A stretch of 64,000 bases of DNA from Elusimicrobia bacterium GWA2_69_24. Lineage in GTDB: Bacteria; Elusimicrobiota; Elusimicrobia; UBA1565. The stretch covers positions 1 to 64,000 of the forward strand of contig MGTY01000095.1 of NCBI GenBank assembly GCA_001799695.1, in the 5' to 3' direction. The translations under genes were made by a program, and so were the position numbers. Numbering within the stretch: position 1 is the first letter of the stretch; each line of letters begins with the position of its first letter. The notes under the pieces were generated by a model. It saw only the letters and a program-made list of their open reading frames with translations. It was not told where the DNA came from and ran no database searches. Shown in pieces: positions 33,887-42,824 of the stretch.

Positions 33887-33892
33887 TATAAT
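33887..33892 (+). promoter_or_regulatory. Putative -10 box of the glycogen operon
   Basis: TATAAT about 30 bases before glgB, divergent from the zinc-ribbon/htrA promoter. No clear -35 box. Confidence 0.4.
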
Positions 33893-33922
33893 CCCGGGAG
33901 TGCCCGGATAAGGATGGCAAAA

Positions 33923-35851
33923 ATGAAACCGACCGCCCCCAAGGCCAAGTCCCTGATCAGCCACGAGGACCTCTATCTCTTCAACGAAGGCTCCCACGTC
34001 CGCCTCTACGACCACCTGGGGTCGCACGTCACGACCGGCACGGACGGGGGGCCCGGGGTCGCCTTCGCGGTATGGGCTCCGGACGCGGAGCGGGTCTCGG
34101 TCATGGGGGATTTCAACGGCTGGAGCAAGGACACGCACGTCCTGAAGCCCCACGGGTCGTCCGGCATCTGGGAGACCTTCGTCCCGGGCTTGAAGCAGGG
34201 CGCCATCTACAAATACCAGATCGACTCCCGCTACCGGATGTACAAGGTGGAAAAGGCCGACCCCTTCGCGTTCCATACGGAGACGCCGCCCAAGACCGGC
34301 TCCATCGTGTGGGACCTGGACTACAAGTGGGACGATGCGGCCTGGATGACGGAGCGGGGCAAGAAGAACGCCCTCAACGCGCCCATCTCCATCTACGAGA
34401 TGCACATCGGCTCCTGGCGCTGCGTCCCGGAGGACGGGAACCGGCCCCTGAGCTACCGCGAGATGGCGGAGCAGCTCCCGGCGTATCTGGCGGAGAAGGG
34501 CTTCACCCACGTGGAGTTCCTGCCCGTGATGGAACACCCTTTCGGCGGCTCCTGGGGCTACCAGGTCACCGGGTTCTTCGCCCCCACCAGCCGCTTCGGC
34601 ACCCCGCAGGACTTCATGCACCTCATCGACCAGCTGCACCAGCGCGGCATCGGCGTGATCCTGGATTGGGTCCCCTCCCACTTCCCCAAGGACATCCACG
34701 GCCTGGGCTACTTCGACGGCACCCACCTCTACGAGCACTCCGACCGGAGGGAGGGCTGGCATCCGGACTGGGACAGCATCATCTTCAACTACGGGCGCAA
34801 CGAGGTCCGCAGCTTCCTCTTCTCCAGCGGCCTGTTCTGGCTGGATAAGTACCACGCGGACGGGATCCGGGTCGACGCCGTGGCCTCCATGCTGTACCGG
34901 GACTATTCCCGCAAGGCCGGGGAATGGATCCCCAACAAGTTCGGCGGGCGCGAGAACCTGGAGGCGGTGGATTTCCTGCGCCGCTTCAACGCCGAGGTCT
35001 ACAAACACCACCCCGACACCCAGACCATCGCGGAGGAGTCCACGGACTGGCCGGCCGTCTCCCGGCCGACCTACGTGGGCGGGCTCGGCTTCGGCCTCAA
35101 GTGGGACATGGGCTGGATGCACGACACGCTCAAGTACTGGCGGCACGACCCGGTGCACCGCCGTTTCCACCACAACGAGATCACCTTCCGGATGCTCTAC
35201 GCTTTCCATGAGAACTTCACCCTGCCCCTCTCCCACGACGAGGTGGTGCACGGAAAATGCTCCCTCATCCGGCAGATGCCCGGGGACGACTGGCAGAAGT
35301 TCGCCAACCTGCGCGCCCTGTACTCCTACATGTGGGCCCAGTCCGGCAAGAAACTGCTGTTCATGGGCGGGGAATTCGGCCAATCGGACGAATGGAACCA
35401 CAACAAGAGCCTGGACTGGCACCTGACGCAGTACGACTCCCACCGGGGACTCTCGCTCCTGATCTCGGACCTCAACCGGGTCTACCGCTCCGAGGCCGCG
35501 CTGCACGAGCTGGACGTCGAGCCCGCCGGGTTCTCGTGGGTGGACGCCAACGACAGCAGCCAGAGCGTGCTCAGCTTCCTGCGCTTCTCCCGCTCCGGAG
35601 AAGAGGCCGTCCTGGTCCTGCTCAACCTGACCCCGATCCCGCGCATGGGCTACCGGATCGGCGTGCCCTGGGGCGGGGAATGGACTGAGATACTCAACAC
35701 CGACGCCCGGGAATACTGGGGCAGCGGCGTCGGGAACCAGGGGAAGGTCTGGGCCTCGGACGAGGGGTTCCACTGGCGACCCAGCTCTCTGAGCGTCAAC
35801 CTGCCCCCGCTCTCGGGACTGTACCTCAAGGGCGACTGCCGGCGGAAATGA
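33923..35851 (+). CDS. glgB: 1,4-alpha-glucan branching enzyme GlgB
   Basis: About 642 residues. ATG 33923 has AAGGA at good spacing; ATG 33914 (track) is three codons earlier. The N-terminal CBM48 domain (GVAFAVWAPDAERVSVMGDFNGW) precedes the GH13 barrel: DWVPSHFPKD, nucleophile Asp in DGIRVDAVASMLY, acid Glu in TIAEESTDWP, and LSHDEVVHGK. The C-terminal all-beta domain is present. The enzyme introduces alpha-1,6 branches into glycogen. It overlaps the next gene (ATGA) and heads a four-gene operon of alpha-glucan metabolism. Lacking the extra N1 module, it is of the shorter branching-enzyme type. Confidence 0.96.
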   Translation: MKPTAPKAKSLISHEDLYLFNEGSHVRLYDHLGSHVTTGTDGGPGVAFAVWAPDAERVSVMGDFNGWSKDTHVLKPHGSSGIWETFVPGLKQGAIYKYQIDSRYRMYKVEKADPFAFHTETPPKTGSIVWDLDYKWDDAAWMTERGKKNALNAPISIYEMHIGSWRCVPEDGNRPLSYREMAEQLPAYLAEKGFTHVEFLPVMEHPFGGSWGYQVTGFFAPTSRFGTPQDFMHLIDQLHQRGIGVILDWVPSHFPKDIHGLGYFDGTHLYEHSDRREGWHPDWDSIIFNYGRNEVRSFLFSSGLFWLDKYHADGIRVDAVASMLYRDYSRKAGEWIPNKFGGRENLEAVDFLRRFNAEVYKHHPDTQTIAEESTDWPAVSRPTYVGGLGFGLKWDMGWMHDTLKYWRHDPVHRRFHHNEITFRMLYAFHENFTLPLSHDEVVHGKCSLIRQMPGDDWQKFANLRALYSYMWAQSGKKLLFMGGEFGQSDEWNHNKSLDWHLTQYDSHRGLSLLISDLNRVYRSEAALHELDVEPAGFSWVDANDSSQSVLSFLRFSRSGEEAVLVLLNLTPIPRMGYRIGVPWGGEWTEILNTDAREYWGSGVGNQGKVWASDEGFHWRPSSLSVNLPPLSGLYLKGDCRRK

Positions 35852-37686
35852 CGGAGACCGTCGGAGCCCGCCTCCTGGGAGCGGGGCGCGGCCTGTTCGC
35901 GGTCTGGGCGCCCTTCGCCAGGAGCGTGGAGCTCCGCCTGGTCCGGCCCTTCGAGAAGCTCATCCCCATGGCGCTCTCCCAGGGCGGGCTCTTCCGCGCG
36001 ACGGCCGACAACGTGGCCCCGGGGACGCGCTACTTCTACCGCCTCGACGGCAAGATCGACCGGCCCGACCCGGCCTCGCGGCATCAGCCGGAAGGGGTGC
36101 GGGGGCCCTCCGAGGTCGTGGACGAGGCCTTCGCCTGGACGGACCCCTATTGGTGCGGGCTCCCCCTGCAGGACCTGGTCTTCTACGAGCTGCACGTGGG
36201 GACCTTCACCCCGGAGGGCACGCTCGACGCGGCCGCGGGACGGCTGGAGCGCCTGCGGGAGCTGGGCGTCACCGCCGTCGAGCTGATGCCCGTGGCGCAG
36301 TTCCCCGGGAAGCGCAACTGGGGCTACGACGGGGTCTTCGCCTGGGCGGTGCAGGACAGCTACGGCGGCCCGGCCGCGCTCAAGCGCTTCGTCGACCGCT
36401 GCCATCACCTGGGCCTGGCCGTGGTCCTGGACGTGGTGCACAACCACCTGGGCCCGGAGGGCTGCGTCCTGGGGGACTTCGGCCCCTACTTCCATGCGCG
36501 CGCGCGCACGCCCTGGGGGCCCGGTCTCAATTTCGACGGGCCGGATTCGGATCGCGTGCGCGCCTTCTTCATGGACAGCGCCCTGCGCTGGGTCTCGGAG
36601 TTCCGGGTGGACGCCCTGCGCCTGGACGCGGTCAACGAGATCGCGGACCTCTCCCCCGTGCACTTCCTGGACGAACTGGGCGCGGCCGTGCACGGCTTCG
36701 GCCGCTCCGTGAACCGCCTGGTCTACCTGGTCGCGGAGGACAACCGCAACGACCCGCGCCTGGTCCGGCCGCGCGAGCTGGGCGGGCGGGACCTCGACAG
36801 CCAGTGGTCCGACGACTTTCACCACGCCCTGCACGCCCTCCTGACGGGCGAGCGCAACGGCCGTTTCCAAGACTTCGGCGCGGTCGAGCCCCTGGCCAAG
36901 GCTTGGCGCGAGGGCTTCTGCTTCACGGGCCAGTATTCCCGCTACCGCCGCCGCCGCCAGGGCGCTCCCGCCGACCTCCTGCCCGCCCGGCGCTTCGTGG
37001 TCTGCGCGCAGAACCACGACCAGGTCGGCAACCGCGCGGACGGGGCGCGCTTCGGCGAGCTCCTCTCTTTCGAGGCGCAGAAGCTGGCCGCCGGGGCGGT
37101 CCTGCTCTCCCCCTTCCTCCCCCTCCTGTTCATGGGCGAGGAGCACGGTGAGACCGCGCCCTTCCACTTCTTCGCGGAGCACTCGGACCCGGCGCTGATG
37201 GCGGCCGTGCGCGACGGGCGCCGCTCCTTCCTGGCCGCCCAGGGCTGGGAAGCGGCGCTCCCGGACCCCTTCGCCGCCGAGACCTTCGAGCGCTCCCGGC
37301 CGGACTGGGGGCTCGCGGGCTCCGGCCGGCACCGCGAACTCCTGGCGCTCTACCAGGAGCTCCTCCGCCTGCGCCGGCAGCACCCCGCTCTGCGCAAGCC
37401 GGGCGCCGAGCCGGTCCGCGCCGTCGCTCTGGAGGAGCAGCGGACCCTTTTCGCCCTGCGGCGCTCGGACGAGGGCGCGGCGTTCGCCGTCTTCCACTTC
37501 GGCGACATGCGGGCCACCGTGCCGGTCCCGGCCCCGCCGGGGAACTGGCGCCGGGTGCTGGATTCCGCCGACGCCCGCTGGGGCGGCGGCGGGGCGCGGA
37601 CGCCGGAGGACCTGGGCAGCGCCGGGCAGGCGCCCCTGGAGCTGGCGCCGAAATCCTTCGTGCTCTACGAGGCTTCCCCCGCATGA
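35848..37686 (+). CDS. treZ: Malto-oligosyltrehalose trehalohydrolase TreZ
   Basis: A 612-residue GH13 enzyme. The N-terminal CBM48-like domain (RGLFAVWAPFARSVELRLV) precedes the barrel: YELHVGTFTPEGT, DVVHNHLGPEG, nucleophile Asp in FRVDALRLDAV, acid Glu in YLVAEDNRND, and CAQNHDQVGNR. The LVAED and NHDQ forms separate TreZ from branching enzymes. TreZ releases trehalose from malto-oligosyltrehalose made by TreY. TreY is not in this window; the next gene is a GH57 enzyme instead. Coupled to glgB and to the GH57 gene by ATGA overlaps. Trehalose made from glycogen would serve as osmolyte or reserve. Confidence 0.92.
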   Translation: MTETVGARLLGAGRGLFAVWAPFARSVELRLVRPFEKLIPMALSQGGLFRATADNVAPGTRYFYRLDGKIDRPDPASRHQPEGVRGPSEVVDEAFAWTDPYWCGLPLQDLVFYELHVGTFTPEGTLDAAAGRLERLRELGVTAVELMPVAQFPGKRNWGYDGVFAWAVQDSYGGPAALKRFVDRCHHLGLAVVLDVVHNHLGPEGCVLGDFGPYFHARARTPWGPGLNFDGPDSDRVRAFFMDSALRWVSEFRVDALRLDAVNEIADLSPVHFLDELGAAVHGFGRSVNRLVYLVAEDNRNDPRLVRPRELGGRDLDSQWSDDFHHALHALLTGERNGRFQDFGAVEPLAKAWREGFCFTGQYSRYRRRRQGAPADLLPARRFVVCAQNHDQVGNRADGARFGELLSFEAQKLAAGAVLLSPFLPLLFMGEEHGETAPFHFFAEHSDPALMAAVRDGRRSFLAAQGWEAALPDPFAAETFERSRPDWGLAGSGRHRELLALYQELLRLRRQHPALRKPGAEPVRAVALEEQRTLFALRRSDEGAAFAVFHFGDMRATVPVPAPPGNWRRVLDSADARWGGGGARTPEDLGSAGQAPLELAPKSFVLYEASPA

Positions 37687-40172
37687 AGCGCTGGGTCTGC
37701 CTGCACGGCCACTTCTACCAGCCGCCCCGGGAGAACCCCTGGCTCGAGACGGTGGAATGCCAGGACTCCGCCTACCCCTACCACGACTGGAACGAGCGGA
37801 TCTGCGCGGAATGCTACGCCCCCAACGCGGCGGCGCGGGTCCTCGACGGGGCAGGGAACGTCGTGCGCATCGCCAAGAACTATTCCCGCCTCAGCTTCAA
37901 TTTCGGCCAGTCGCTCCTGTCCTGGCTCGAGCGCTGCGCGCCCGCGGTGTACGCCGCGGTGCTGGAGGCGGACCGGGAGAGCGTGCAGCGCTTCTCGGGG
38001 CACGGCTCGGCCATGGCCCAGACCTACAGCCATTCCATACTCCCGCTGGCCAACCAGCGCGACAAGCGCACCGAGGTGCGCTGGGGGCTGATCGATTTCG
38101 AGCAGCGCTTCCGGCGCCGGCCCGAAGGGATGTGGCTGCCCGAGGCCGCGGTCGACACCGGGACCCTGGAAGTCCTGGCCGAGGAAGGCATCCTCTTCGT
38201 CGTGCTGGCCCCCGGGCAGGCGCGCTCCGTCCGGCCCATCGGCGGGGCCCCAGGGGGCGCCGCCCCCGCAGGCGCCGGCAGTCCTCCGCTCGCCGGGGCG
38301 GGGCCGTCGCTCTGGGAGGATGTCTCCGGGGGGAAGATCGACCCCAAGCGGCCCTACCGGGTGAGCCTGCCTTCGGGCGGGTCCATCACGGTCTTCTTCT
38401 ACGACGGCCCGGTCTCGCGGGCGGTCGCCTTCGAGGGCCTGCTCCAGCGCGGCGACCGCCTGGCGGACCGCCTCAAGAGCGCCTTCGACCCCAAGCTGGA
38501 CTACGAGCAGCTGGTGCACGTGGCCACCGACGGAGAATCCTACGGGCATCACCACCGCTTCGGAGAGATGGCGCTGGCCCACGCCCTGGACCTCATCGAA
38601 GCCTCCGAGGGGATCCGCCTCACCAACTACGGCGAGTTCCTCGCCGGGCACCCGCCCACGCACGAGGCCCGGATCGTGGAGCGCAGTTCCTGGAGCTGCG
38701 TGCACGGCATCGAGCGCTGGCGCTCGGACTGCGGCTGCCGCGCCGGAGGCCCCGCGGAGTGGAAGCAGGGCTGGCGGGCGCCGTTGCGGGAAGCCCTGGA
38801 ATGGCTGCGCGACCGGTTCACGGACACCTTCCGCGTCCAGGGCGCGGTCTTCTTCAAGGACCCCTGGGCCGCGCGCGACGACTACGTCCGTCTCATCCTG
38901 GACCGTTCCCAGGCCAAGATCACGGAGTTCCTGGCCCGGCACGCCGCGGTGCCCGTGAGCGGCAAGGAGCGCACCGCAGGCCTCAAGCTCCTGGAGCTGG
39001 AGCGGCACTCCCTGCTGATGTTCACCAGCTGCGGCTGGTTCTTCAACGAGGTATCCGGGATCGAGACCGCCCAGATCATGCGCTACGCGGCGCGCGCCCT
39101 CCAACTGCACCGGGAGCTGACCGGCCGGGACGTGGAGGACGACTTCCTGGAGCGCCTGTCTCTGGCGCGCTCCAATATCGCGGAGAAGCGCGACGGGCGC
39201 TGCGTGTACGAGCGGGACGTGAAGCCCTCGGCCCTCGACCCGTTCGGGGCCGCGGCCTACTTCGGGGCGGAGTCGCTGTTCGAGGCGGGAGTCCCGGACC
39301 CGGGCGTGCCGGCCTTCGAGTTCGAGCCGGGCGACCGGGCCCGCGCCGTCTCCGAGAAGGGGAAGCTGTCCGTGGGCCGCGTGCGCGTCAAGTCACGGGC
39401 GACCCTGGAGACCGTGGAGGCCGTGTACGCCTTCGCCCATCTGGGGGACGTGCGCATCGCCGGCGGCGCGGCCCCCTTCACCGACGATGCGGACTATGCC
39501 CGGCTCAAGGACGAGCTGCTCCGCGCTTTCGCGGAGCCCGACCCGTCCCGGCTGACGCTCGACCTCGATTCCCGGTTCGGCTCCGGGCGGGGCTCCTTCA
39601 CGGGTCTGCCCCTCGACGCCCAGCGGCGCCTGGCGCGGCGGATACTGGGGGAGACTTCGGCCGAGGCCGAGGCCGCGGCCCTGTCCTGGGCGGAGAAGCA
39701 CGCCGCCCTCGCGCGCTTCCTCACCGCCCTGGGCATCCCGTTCTCGCGGCCGGTGCGCAACACGCTGGAGTTCTCCCTGAACACCCGCCTCCGGCGCTGC
39801 CTGGAAGCGCCGCTGCCGGACTTCACGGGGGCCCTGGCGCTCATCGGGGAGATGAAGCGGGCTTCGCTCGCCCTGCATTCCGAAGAGCTCGCCGCCGCCA
39901 TACGGCCGTCGCTCGCGAGGCTCGCCGCGGTCCTTCAGGAAGGCCCCCCGGCGCTGGAGACCCTCGAAGGCCTGGGCGCCGCGGTGGAGCTGGCGCGGGA
40001 GATCGGCCCGGTGGGCATACTCTGGGACAGCGAGAACGCCTTCTACGACGCCCAGCTGCGCCTGCGCCCGTCCTGGGAACGCAGCGCCCTGGCCGGGGAC
40101 GAGGCCGCGCGACTCTGGCTCGAGCGCTTCGGAGAACTCGGGCGCAGGCTCAAGATCCAGGGGGCATCATGA
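37683..40172 (+). CDS. GH57-type DUF3536 glycoside hydrolase
   Basis: An 829-residue protein of the GH57/DUF3536 group. The N-terminus WVCLHGHFYQPPRENPW has the typical HxHxYQP start. AKNYSRLSFNFGQSLLSWLE and GHGSAMAQTYSHSILPL follow. The region MWLPEAAVDTGTL carries the candidate nucleophile Glu, and HVATDGESYGHHHRF the candidate acid Asp. GH57 enzymes are retaining amylases, branching enzymes or alpha-glucan transferases; DUF3536 members often sit with glycogen genes. The C-terminal half (450-829) is helical and specific to this subfamily. Substrate is unproven, but alpha-glucan is most likely from the operon. Confidence 0.85.
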   Translation: MKRWVCLHGHFYQPPRENPWLETVECQDSAYPYHDWNERICAECYAPNAAARVLDGAGNVVRIAKNYSRLSFNFGQSLLSWLERCAPAVYAAVLEADRESVQRFSGHGSAMAQTYSHSILPLANQRDKRTEVRWGLIDFEQRFRRRPEGMWLPEAAVDTGTLEVLAEEGILFVVLAPGQARSVRPIGGAPGGAAPAGAGSPPLAGAGPSLWEDVSGGKIDPKRPYRVSLPSGGSITVFFYDGPVSRAVAFEGLLQRGDRLADRLKSAFDPKLDYEQLVHVATDGESYGHHHRFGEMALAHALDLIEASEGIRLTNYGEFLAGHPPTHEARIVERSSWSCVHGIERWRSDCGCRAGGPAEWKQGWRAPLREALEWLRDRFTDTFRVQGAVFFKDPWAARDDYVRLILDRSQAKITEFLARHAAVPVSGKERTAGLKLLELERHSLLMFTSCGWFFNEVSGIETAQIMRYAARALQLHRELTGRDVEDDFLERLSLARSNIAEKRDGRCVYERDVKPSALDPFGAAAYFGAESLFEAGVPDPGVPAFEFEPGDRARAVSEKGKLSVGRVRVKSRATLETVEAVYAFAHLGDVRIAGGAAPFTDDADYARLKDELLRAFAEPDPSRLTLDLDSRFGSGRGSFTGLPLDAQRRLARRILGETSAEAEAAALSWAEKHAALARFLTALGIPFSRPVRNTLEFSLNTRLRRCLEAPLPDFTGALALIGEMKRASLALHSEELAAAIRPSLARLAAVLQEGPPALETLEGLGAAVELAREIGPVGILWDSENAFYDAQLRLRPSWERSALAGDEAARLWLERFGELGRRLKIQGAS

Positions 40173-40759
40173 GAGCGTTCGCCGCGTCCGCCTTCCTGCC
40201 GCCCGTCATCCTCTTCCCGCTCTGGGCGCTGGCCGCCTGGCACGGCACCCGCGGGCCGGCCGGCGCGGCGGCGGGTCTGGTGCTGTGCATCGTCCCGATC
40301 CTGTGCGCGGTCGCCGCGGTCCCGGTGCTCCGCGGCAGTGTTCCGCCTTGGGGCTGGCGCACGAAGGCCGTCCTCGCGCTCGACCTCCTGCTCCTGGCGG
40401 GAGTGCTGGCGGTGCGCCCGCTGATGAACTCGCGGTACAAGCTGCGGTCGGAAGCCGAGACCCGGGAAGCCTTGGGCTCGCTGCGCGCCGCGATCGCATC
40501 CTGGGAGCGGGCCCACCACGGCGTCCCGCCAGAGAGGCCCTCCCTGATGACCCCCGGGCTCCTGCCCGAGCTCCCGAGACTCAACCTCCCGGGCACGGGT
40601 CACCCCATCACCCGGGAAGTGCGCTTCCCCGCCTCCAACGAGCCCCCGGATTCGGGCAAATGGTATTACGTGAACGAGCCCGGACATCCCTCCTTCGGAG
40701 CCGTGGCCATCGACTGCACCCACGCCGACTCTCTCGGGAAGCGCTGGTCCGACTACTGA
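40169..40759 (+). CDS. Polytopic membrane protein with pseudopilin-like C-terminus
   Basis: A 196-residue protein, start ATG 40169 overlapping the GH57 stop; the track's 1,000-codon ORF in this frame is spurious upstream of it. There are three hydrophobic segments (AFLPPVILFPLWALAAW, LVLCIVPILCAVAAVPVL, LALDLLLLAGVLAVRPL). Then comes ETREALGSLRAAIASWERAHHG, and at the end KWYYVN...CTHADSLGKRWSDY. The latter pieces match the helix and C-terminal signature of type II/IV pseudopilins. The prepilin peptidase site is absent, so the pilin-like domain seems grafted onto a membrane anchor. Role in the glycogen operon unknown. Confidence 0.6.
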   Translation: MRAFAASAFLPPVILFPLWALAAWHGTRGPAGAAAGLVLCIVPILCAVAAVPVLRGSVPPWGWRTKAVLALDLLLLAGVLAVRPLMNSRYKLRSEAETREALGSLRAAIASWERAHHGVPPERPSLMTPGLLPELPRLNLPGTGHPITREVRFPASNEPPDSGKWYYVNEPGHPSFGAVAIDCTHADSLGKRWSDY

Positions 40760-40761
40760 CG

Positions 40762-40876
40762 CGTCCCAGGTGCACCTCCGTCCGGACCGCTCGGCCCTGC
40801 GGCCTCGCTTAGCGCTTCGCGGCGCTGTATGCGTATGCGCCGCTCGCGAAATCCGGCCGGAGATGCACCTGGGACG
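40762..40876. repeat. Palindromic element, uninterrupted copy
   Basis: Arms CGTCCCAGGTGCACCTCCG (40762-40780) and the matching 40857-40876 (one G-T mismatch) enclose the core shared with 16321-16563 (GACCGCTCGGCCCTGCGGCC, TTAGCGCTTCGCGGCGCTG, CGCTCGCGAAATCCG). The arm sequence GACGCGTCCCAGGT also occurs at about 33859. The element fills the gap before the hydrolase gene. Confidence 0.85.
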
Positions 40877-40895
40877 ATCCGTAGGGCGGATTTGG

Positions 40896-40901
40896 TAGAC
40901 T
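40896..40901 (+). promoter_or_regulatory. Putative -10 box (leaderless hydrolase gene)
   Basis: TAGACT, 6 bases before ATG 40908, no Shine-Dalgarno sequence. Confidence 0.4.
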
Positions 40902-40907
40902 CCGGGC

Positions 40908-41786
40908 ATGTCCACCGCTTCCAAACTCGTATTCATCGCCATCGCTCTCGGACTCCTGTTCGGGGGCCTGCGCTGGTTCGAGCGCATCAACATCTACTTC
41001 CCCAGCCGGGAGCTGAGCCTGCACCCCGGCAGCCTGGGCATCCCGTACGAGGACGTGCTCTTCCAGTCTGAGGACGGGCTCCTGCTCCACGGCTGGTTCC
41101 TCGACGCGGCCCAGCCCATGCCGGACAAGCCCCTCCCGTTCAGGCCCCCCCTCCCGGCCGCGGAGCCGCTGCAGTCCAAGTCCGGCAGGCCCCCGGTCCT
41201 GGTGCTGTTCCACGGCAACGCCGGGAACGTGAGCAACCGCATCGAGAAGCTGGCCATCTTCCGCAAGCTCGGCCTGTCGGCGTTCGTCTTCGACTACCGC
41301 GGCTACGGCCGCAGCCAGGGCAGTCCCAGCGAGCAGGGAACCTACCGCGACGGGCTGGCGGCCGTGGACCTGCTGACGCGAGACATGGGCTACGCCCCCC
41401 AGGAGCTGGTCTACTACGGGGAATCGCTGGGCTGCGCCGTCGCCCTGGAGACCGCGCTGCGCCGCCCGCCCCAGGCCCTGGTGCTCGACAGCGGGTTCAC
41501 CTCGACCGTGGAGATGGGCCGGCGGACCTTCCCCTTCCTGCCGGTGCGCTGGATGGTGCGCTTCCGCTACGACAACCTCTCCAAGATCGGCGGCCTCAAG
41601 GTCCCGCTCCTGGTCCTGCACAGCCCCCAGGACGACATCGTCCCCTTCGATATGGGGCAGGCGAATTTCGCGGCGGCCCCCCGGCCCAAAATCTTTGTGG
41701 AGACCCGGGGGGACCACAACGAGGGCTTCGCGGACACCCCGTACTGGGCCCAAGCGATACGGGACTTCCTGGCTGAGCTTTTTTGA
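40908..41786 (+). CDS. Alpha/beta hydrolase (BEM46/ABHD13-like)
   Basis: A 292-residue alpha/beta hydrolase anchored by an N-terminal hydrophobic segment (LVFIAIALGLLFGGLRW). Oxyanion motif LFHGNAGN, nucleophile Ser in YYGESLGCA, Asp in HSPQDDIV and His in GDHNEGF, all in the right order. The motif RGYGRSQGSPSEQG is characteristic of the BEM46/ABHD13 group. Substrates of this group are poorly known; lipid or ester hydrolysis at the membrane is likely. It stands immediately before hflK-hflC and shares their orientation. Confidence 0.88.
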   Translation: MSTASKLVFIAIALGLLFGGLRWFERINIYFPSRELSLHPGSLGIPYEDVLFQSEDGLLLHGWFLDAAQPMPDKPLPFRPPLPAAEPLQSKSGRPPVLVLFHGNAGNVSNRIEKLAIFRKLGLSAFVFDYRGYGRSQGSPSEQGTYRDGLAAVDLLTRDMGYAPQELVYYGESLGCAVALETALRRPPQALVLDSGFTSTVEMGRRTFPFLPVRWMVRFRYDNLSKIGGLKVPLLVLHSPQDDIVPFDMGQANFAAAPRPKIFVETRGDHNEGFADTPYWAQAIRDFLAELF

Positions 41787-41792
41787 TAGGAT
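41787..41792 (+). promoter_or_regulatory. Putative -10 box of hflK (leaderless)
   Basis: TAGGAT, 6 bases before ATG 41799. Its AGGA could instead act as a weak ribosome binding site, so this case is ambiguous. Confidence 0.3.
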
Positions 41793-41798
41793 ATCGAC

Positions 41799-42824
41799 AT
41801 GGCACCTGAACCCTGGGAAGACCCGAGCGAAGAGATCAAAGACCTCCTGGAGAGCATCCAGAAGCGCTTCCAAGGCGGCGTCGGCGTGCAGCTGAAGACC
41901 GCCGCCTCGGCCGTGGGCGTGCTGCTGGTCCTCGTCGCCGCCCTCACCTCCTTCTACACCGTGCAGCCCGAGGAGAAGGCCGTCATCCTCCGCTTCGGCC
42001 GCTTCGTGGCCACCCATCCGCCCGGCCTGCACTTCAAGCTGCCCTTCGGCATGGACCGCGCCGTCAAGGTGCCCACCGAGCGCATCCTCCAGGAGGAGTT
42101 CGGGTTCCGCTCCAAAGGCGAGAAGGCCGAACGCACGGACTACGCCGAGCACGCCTTCGCCGAGGAATCCCTCATGCTCACCGGGGACCTCAACGTGGCG
42201 GAGGTCGAGTGGATCGTGCAGTACAAGGTCTCCGATCCGCGCAAATTCCTCTTCAACGTCCGCGACGTGCGCAAGAACCTCCGGGACATCTCCCAGTCGG
42301 TCCTGCGCCGGGTCGTGGGCGACCACGAGGTCACCGAGGTGCTCACCACGGGCCGCGTGGCCATCGCCGAGGAGGCCCAGCGCCTCATGCAGGAGATCCT
42401 GGACCGCTACGACATCGGAGTGCGCATCGTCACCCTCAAGCTCCAGGACGTGAACCCGCCCGAGCCGGTGCGCCCGGCCTTCAACGAGGTCAACGCGGCC
42501 AAGCAGGAGCAGGAGAAGGTCATCAACGAGGCGGAACGGGAGTACAACAAGGTCATCCCCGAGGCCCGGGGCCGCGCGGAGGAGACGATCCGCAAGGCCG
42601 AAGGCGAGGCCACCGCCGCCGTCAACCGCGCCAAGGGCGAGGCGGACCGCTTCCGCTCCGTGCTGGCTGCCTACCGGACGGCGCCGCAGGTGACGCGCTC
42701 CCGGCTCTACATCGAGACCCTGGAGCAGGTCTACAGCCGCTTCCAGCAGGTCACCATCGTCGACAAGGGGGTGCAGGGTCTCCTGCCCCTCTTCGACACC
42801 CAGAAGAAGGGGGCCGCCCAATGA
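41799..42824 (+). CDS. hflK: HflK, SPFH/band 7 membrane protein
   Basis: A 341-residue SPFH protein. A short acidic N-terminus (PWEDPSEEIKDLLESIQ), one membrane span (SAVGVLLVLVAALTSFYTV), the band 7 domain beginning QPEEKAVILRFGRF, and a long C-terminal helix rich in Ala/Glu/Lys (AAKQEQEKVINEAEREYNKV). HflK with HflC forms a cage around the FtsH protease and tunes membrane-protein turnover. It overlaps hflC by 4 bases. The order and length fit the family, and the SPFH LQDVNPPEPVRPAF segment is typical of HflK. Confidence 0.93.
   Translation: MAPEPWEDPSEEIKDLLESIQKRFQGGVGVQLKTAASAVGVLLVLVAALTSFYTVQPEEKAVILRFGRFVATHPPGLHFKLPFGMDRAVKVPTERILQEEFGFRSKGEKAERTDYAEHAFAEESLMLTGDLNVAEVEWIVQYKVSDPRKFLFNVRDVRKNLRDISQSVLRRVVGDHEVTEVLTTGRVAIAEEAQRLMQEILDRYDIGVRIVTLKLQDVNPPEPVRPAFNEVNAAKQEQEKVINEAEREYNKVIPEARGRAEETIRKAEGEATAAVNRAKGEADRFRSVLAAYRTAPQVTRSRLYIETLEQVYSRFQQVTIVDKGVQGLLPLFDTQKKGAAQ

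Noticed and set aside
37757-40759. 1,000-codon ORF overlapping the GH57 gene
   Set aside because: Only its last 196 codons (from ATG 40169) are a real gene. The upstream part is an Arg/Pro/Gly-rich shadow frame of the DUF3536 gene.
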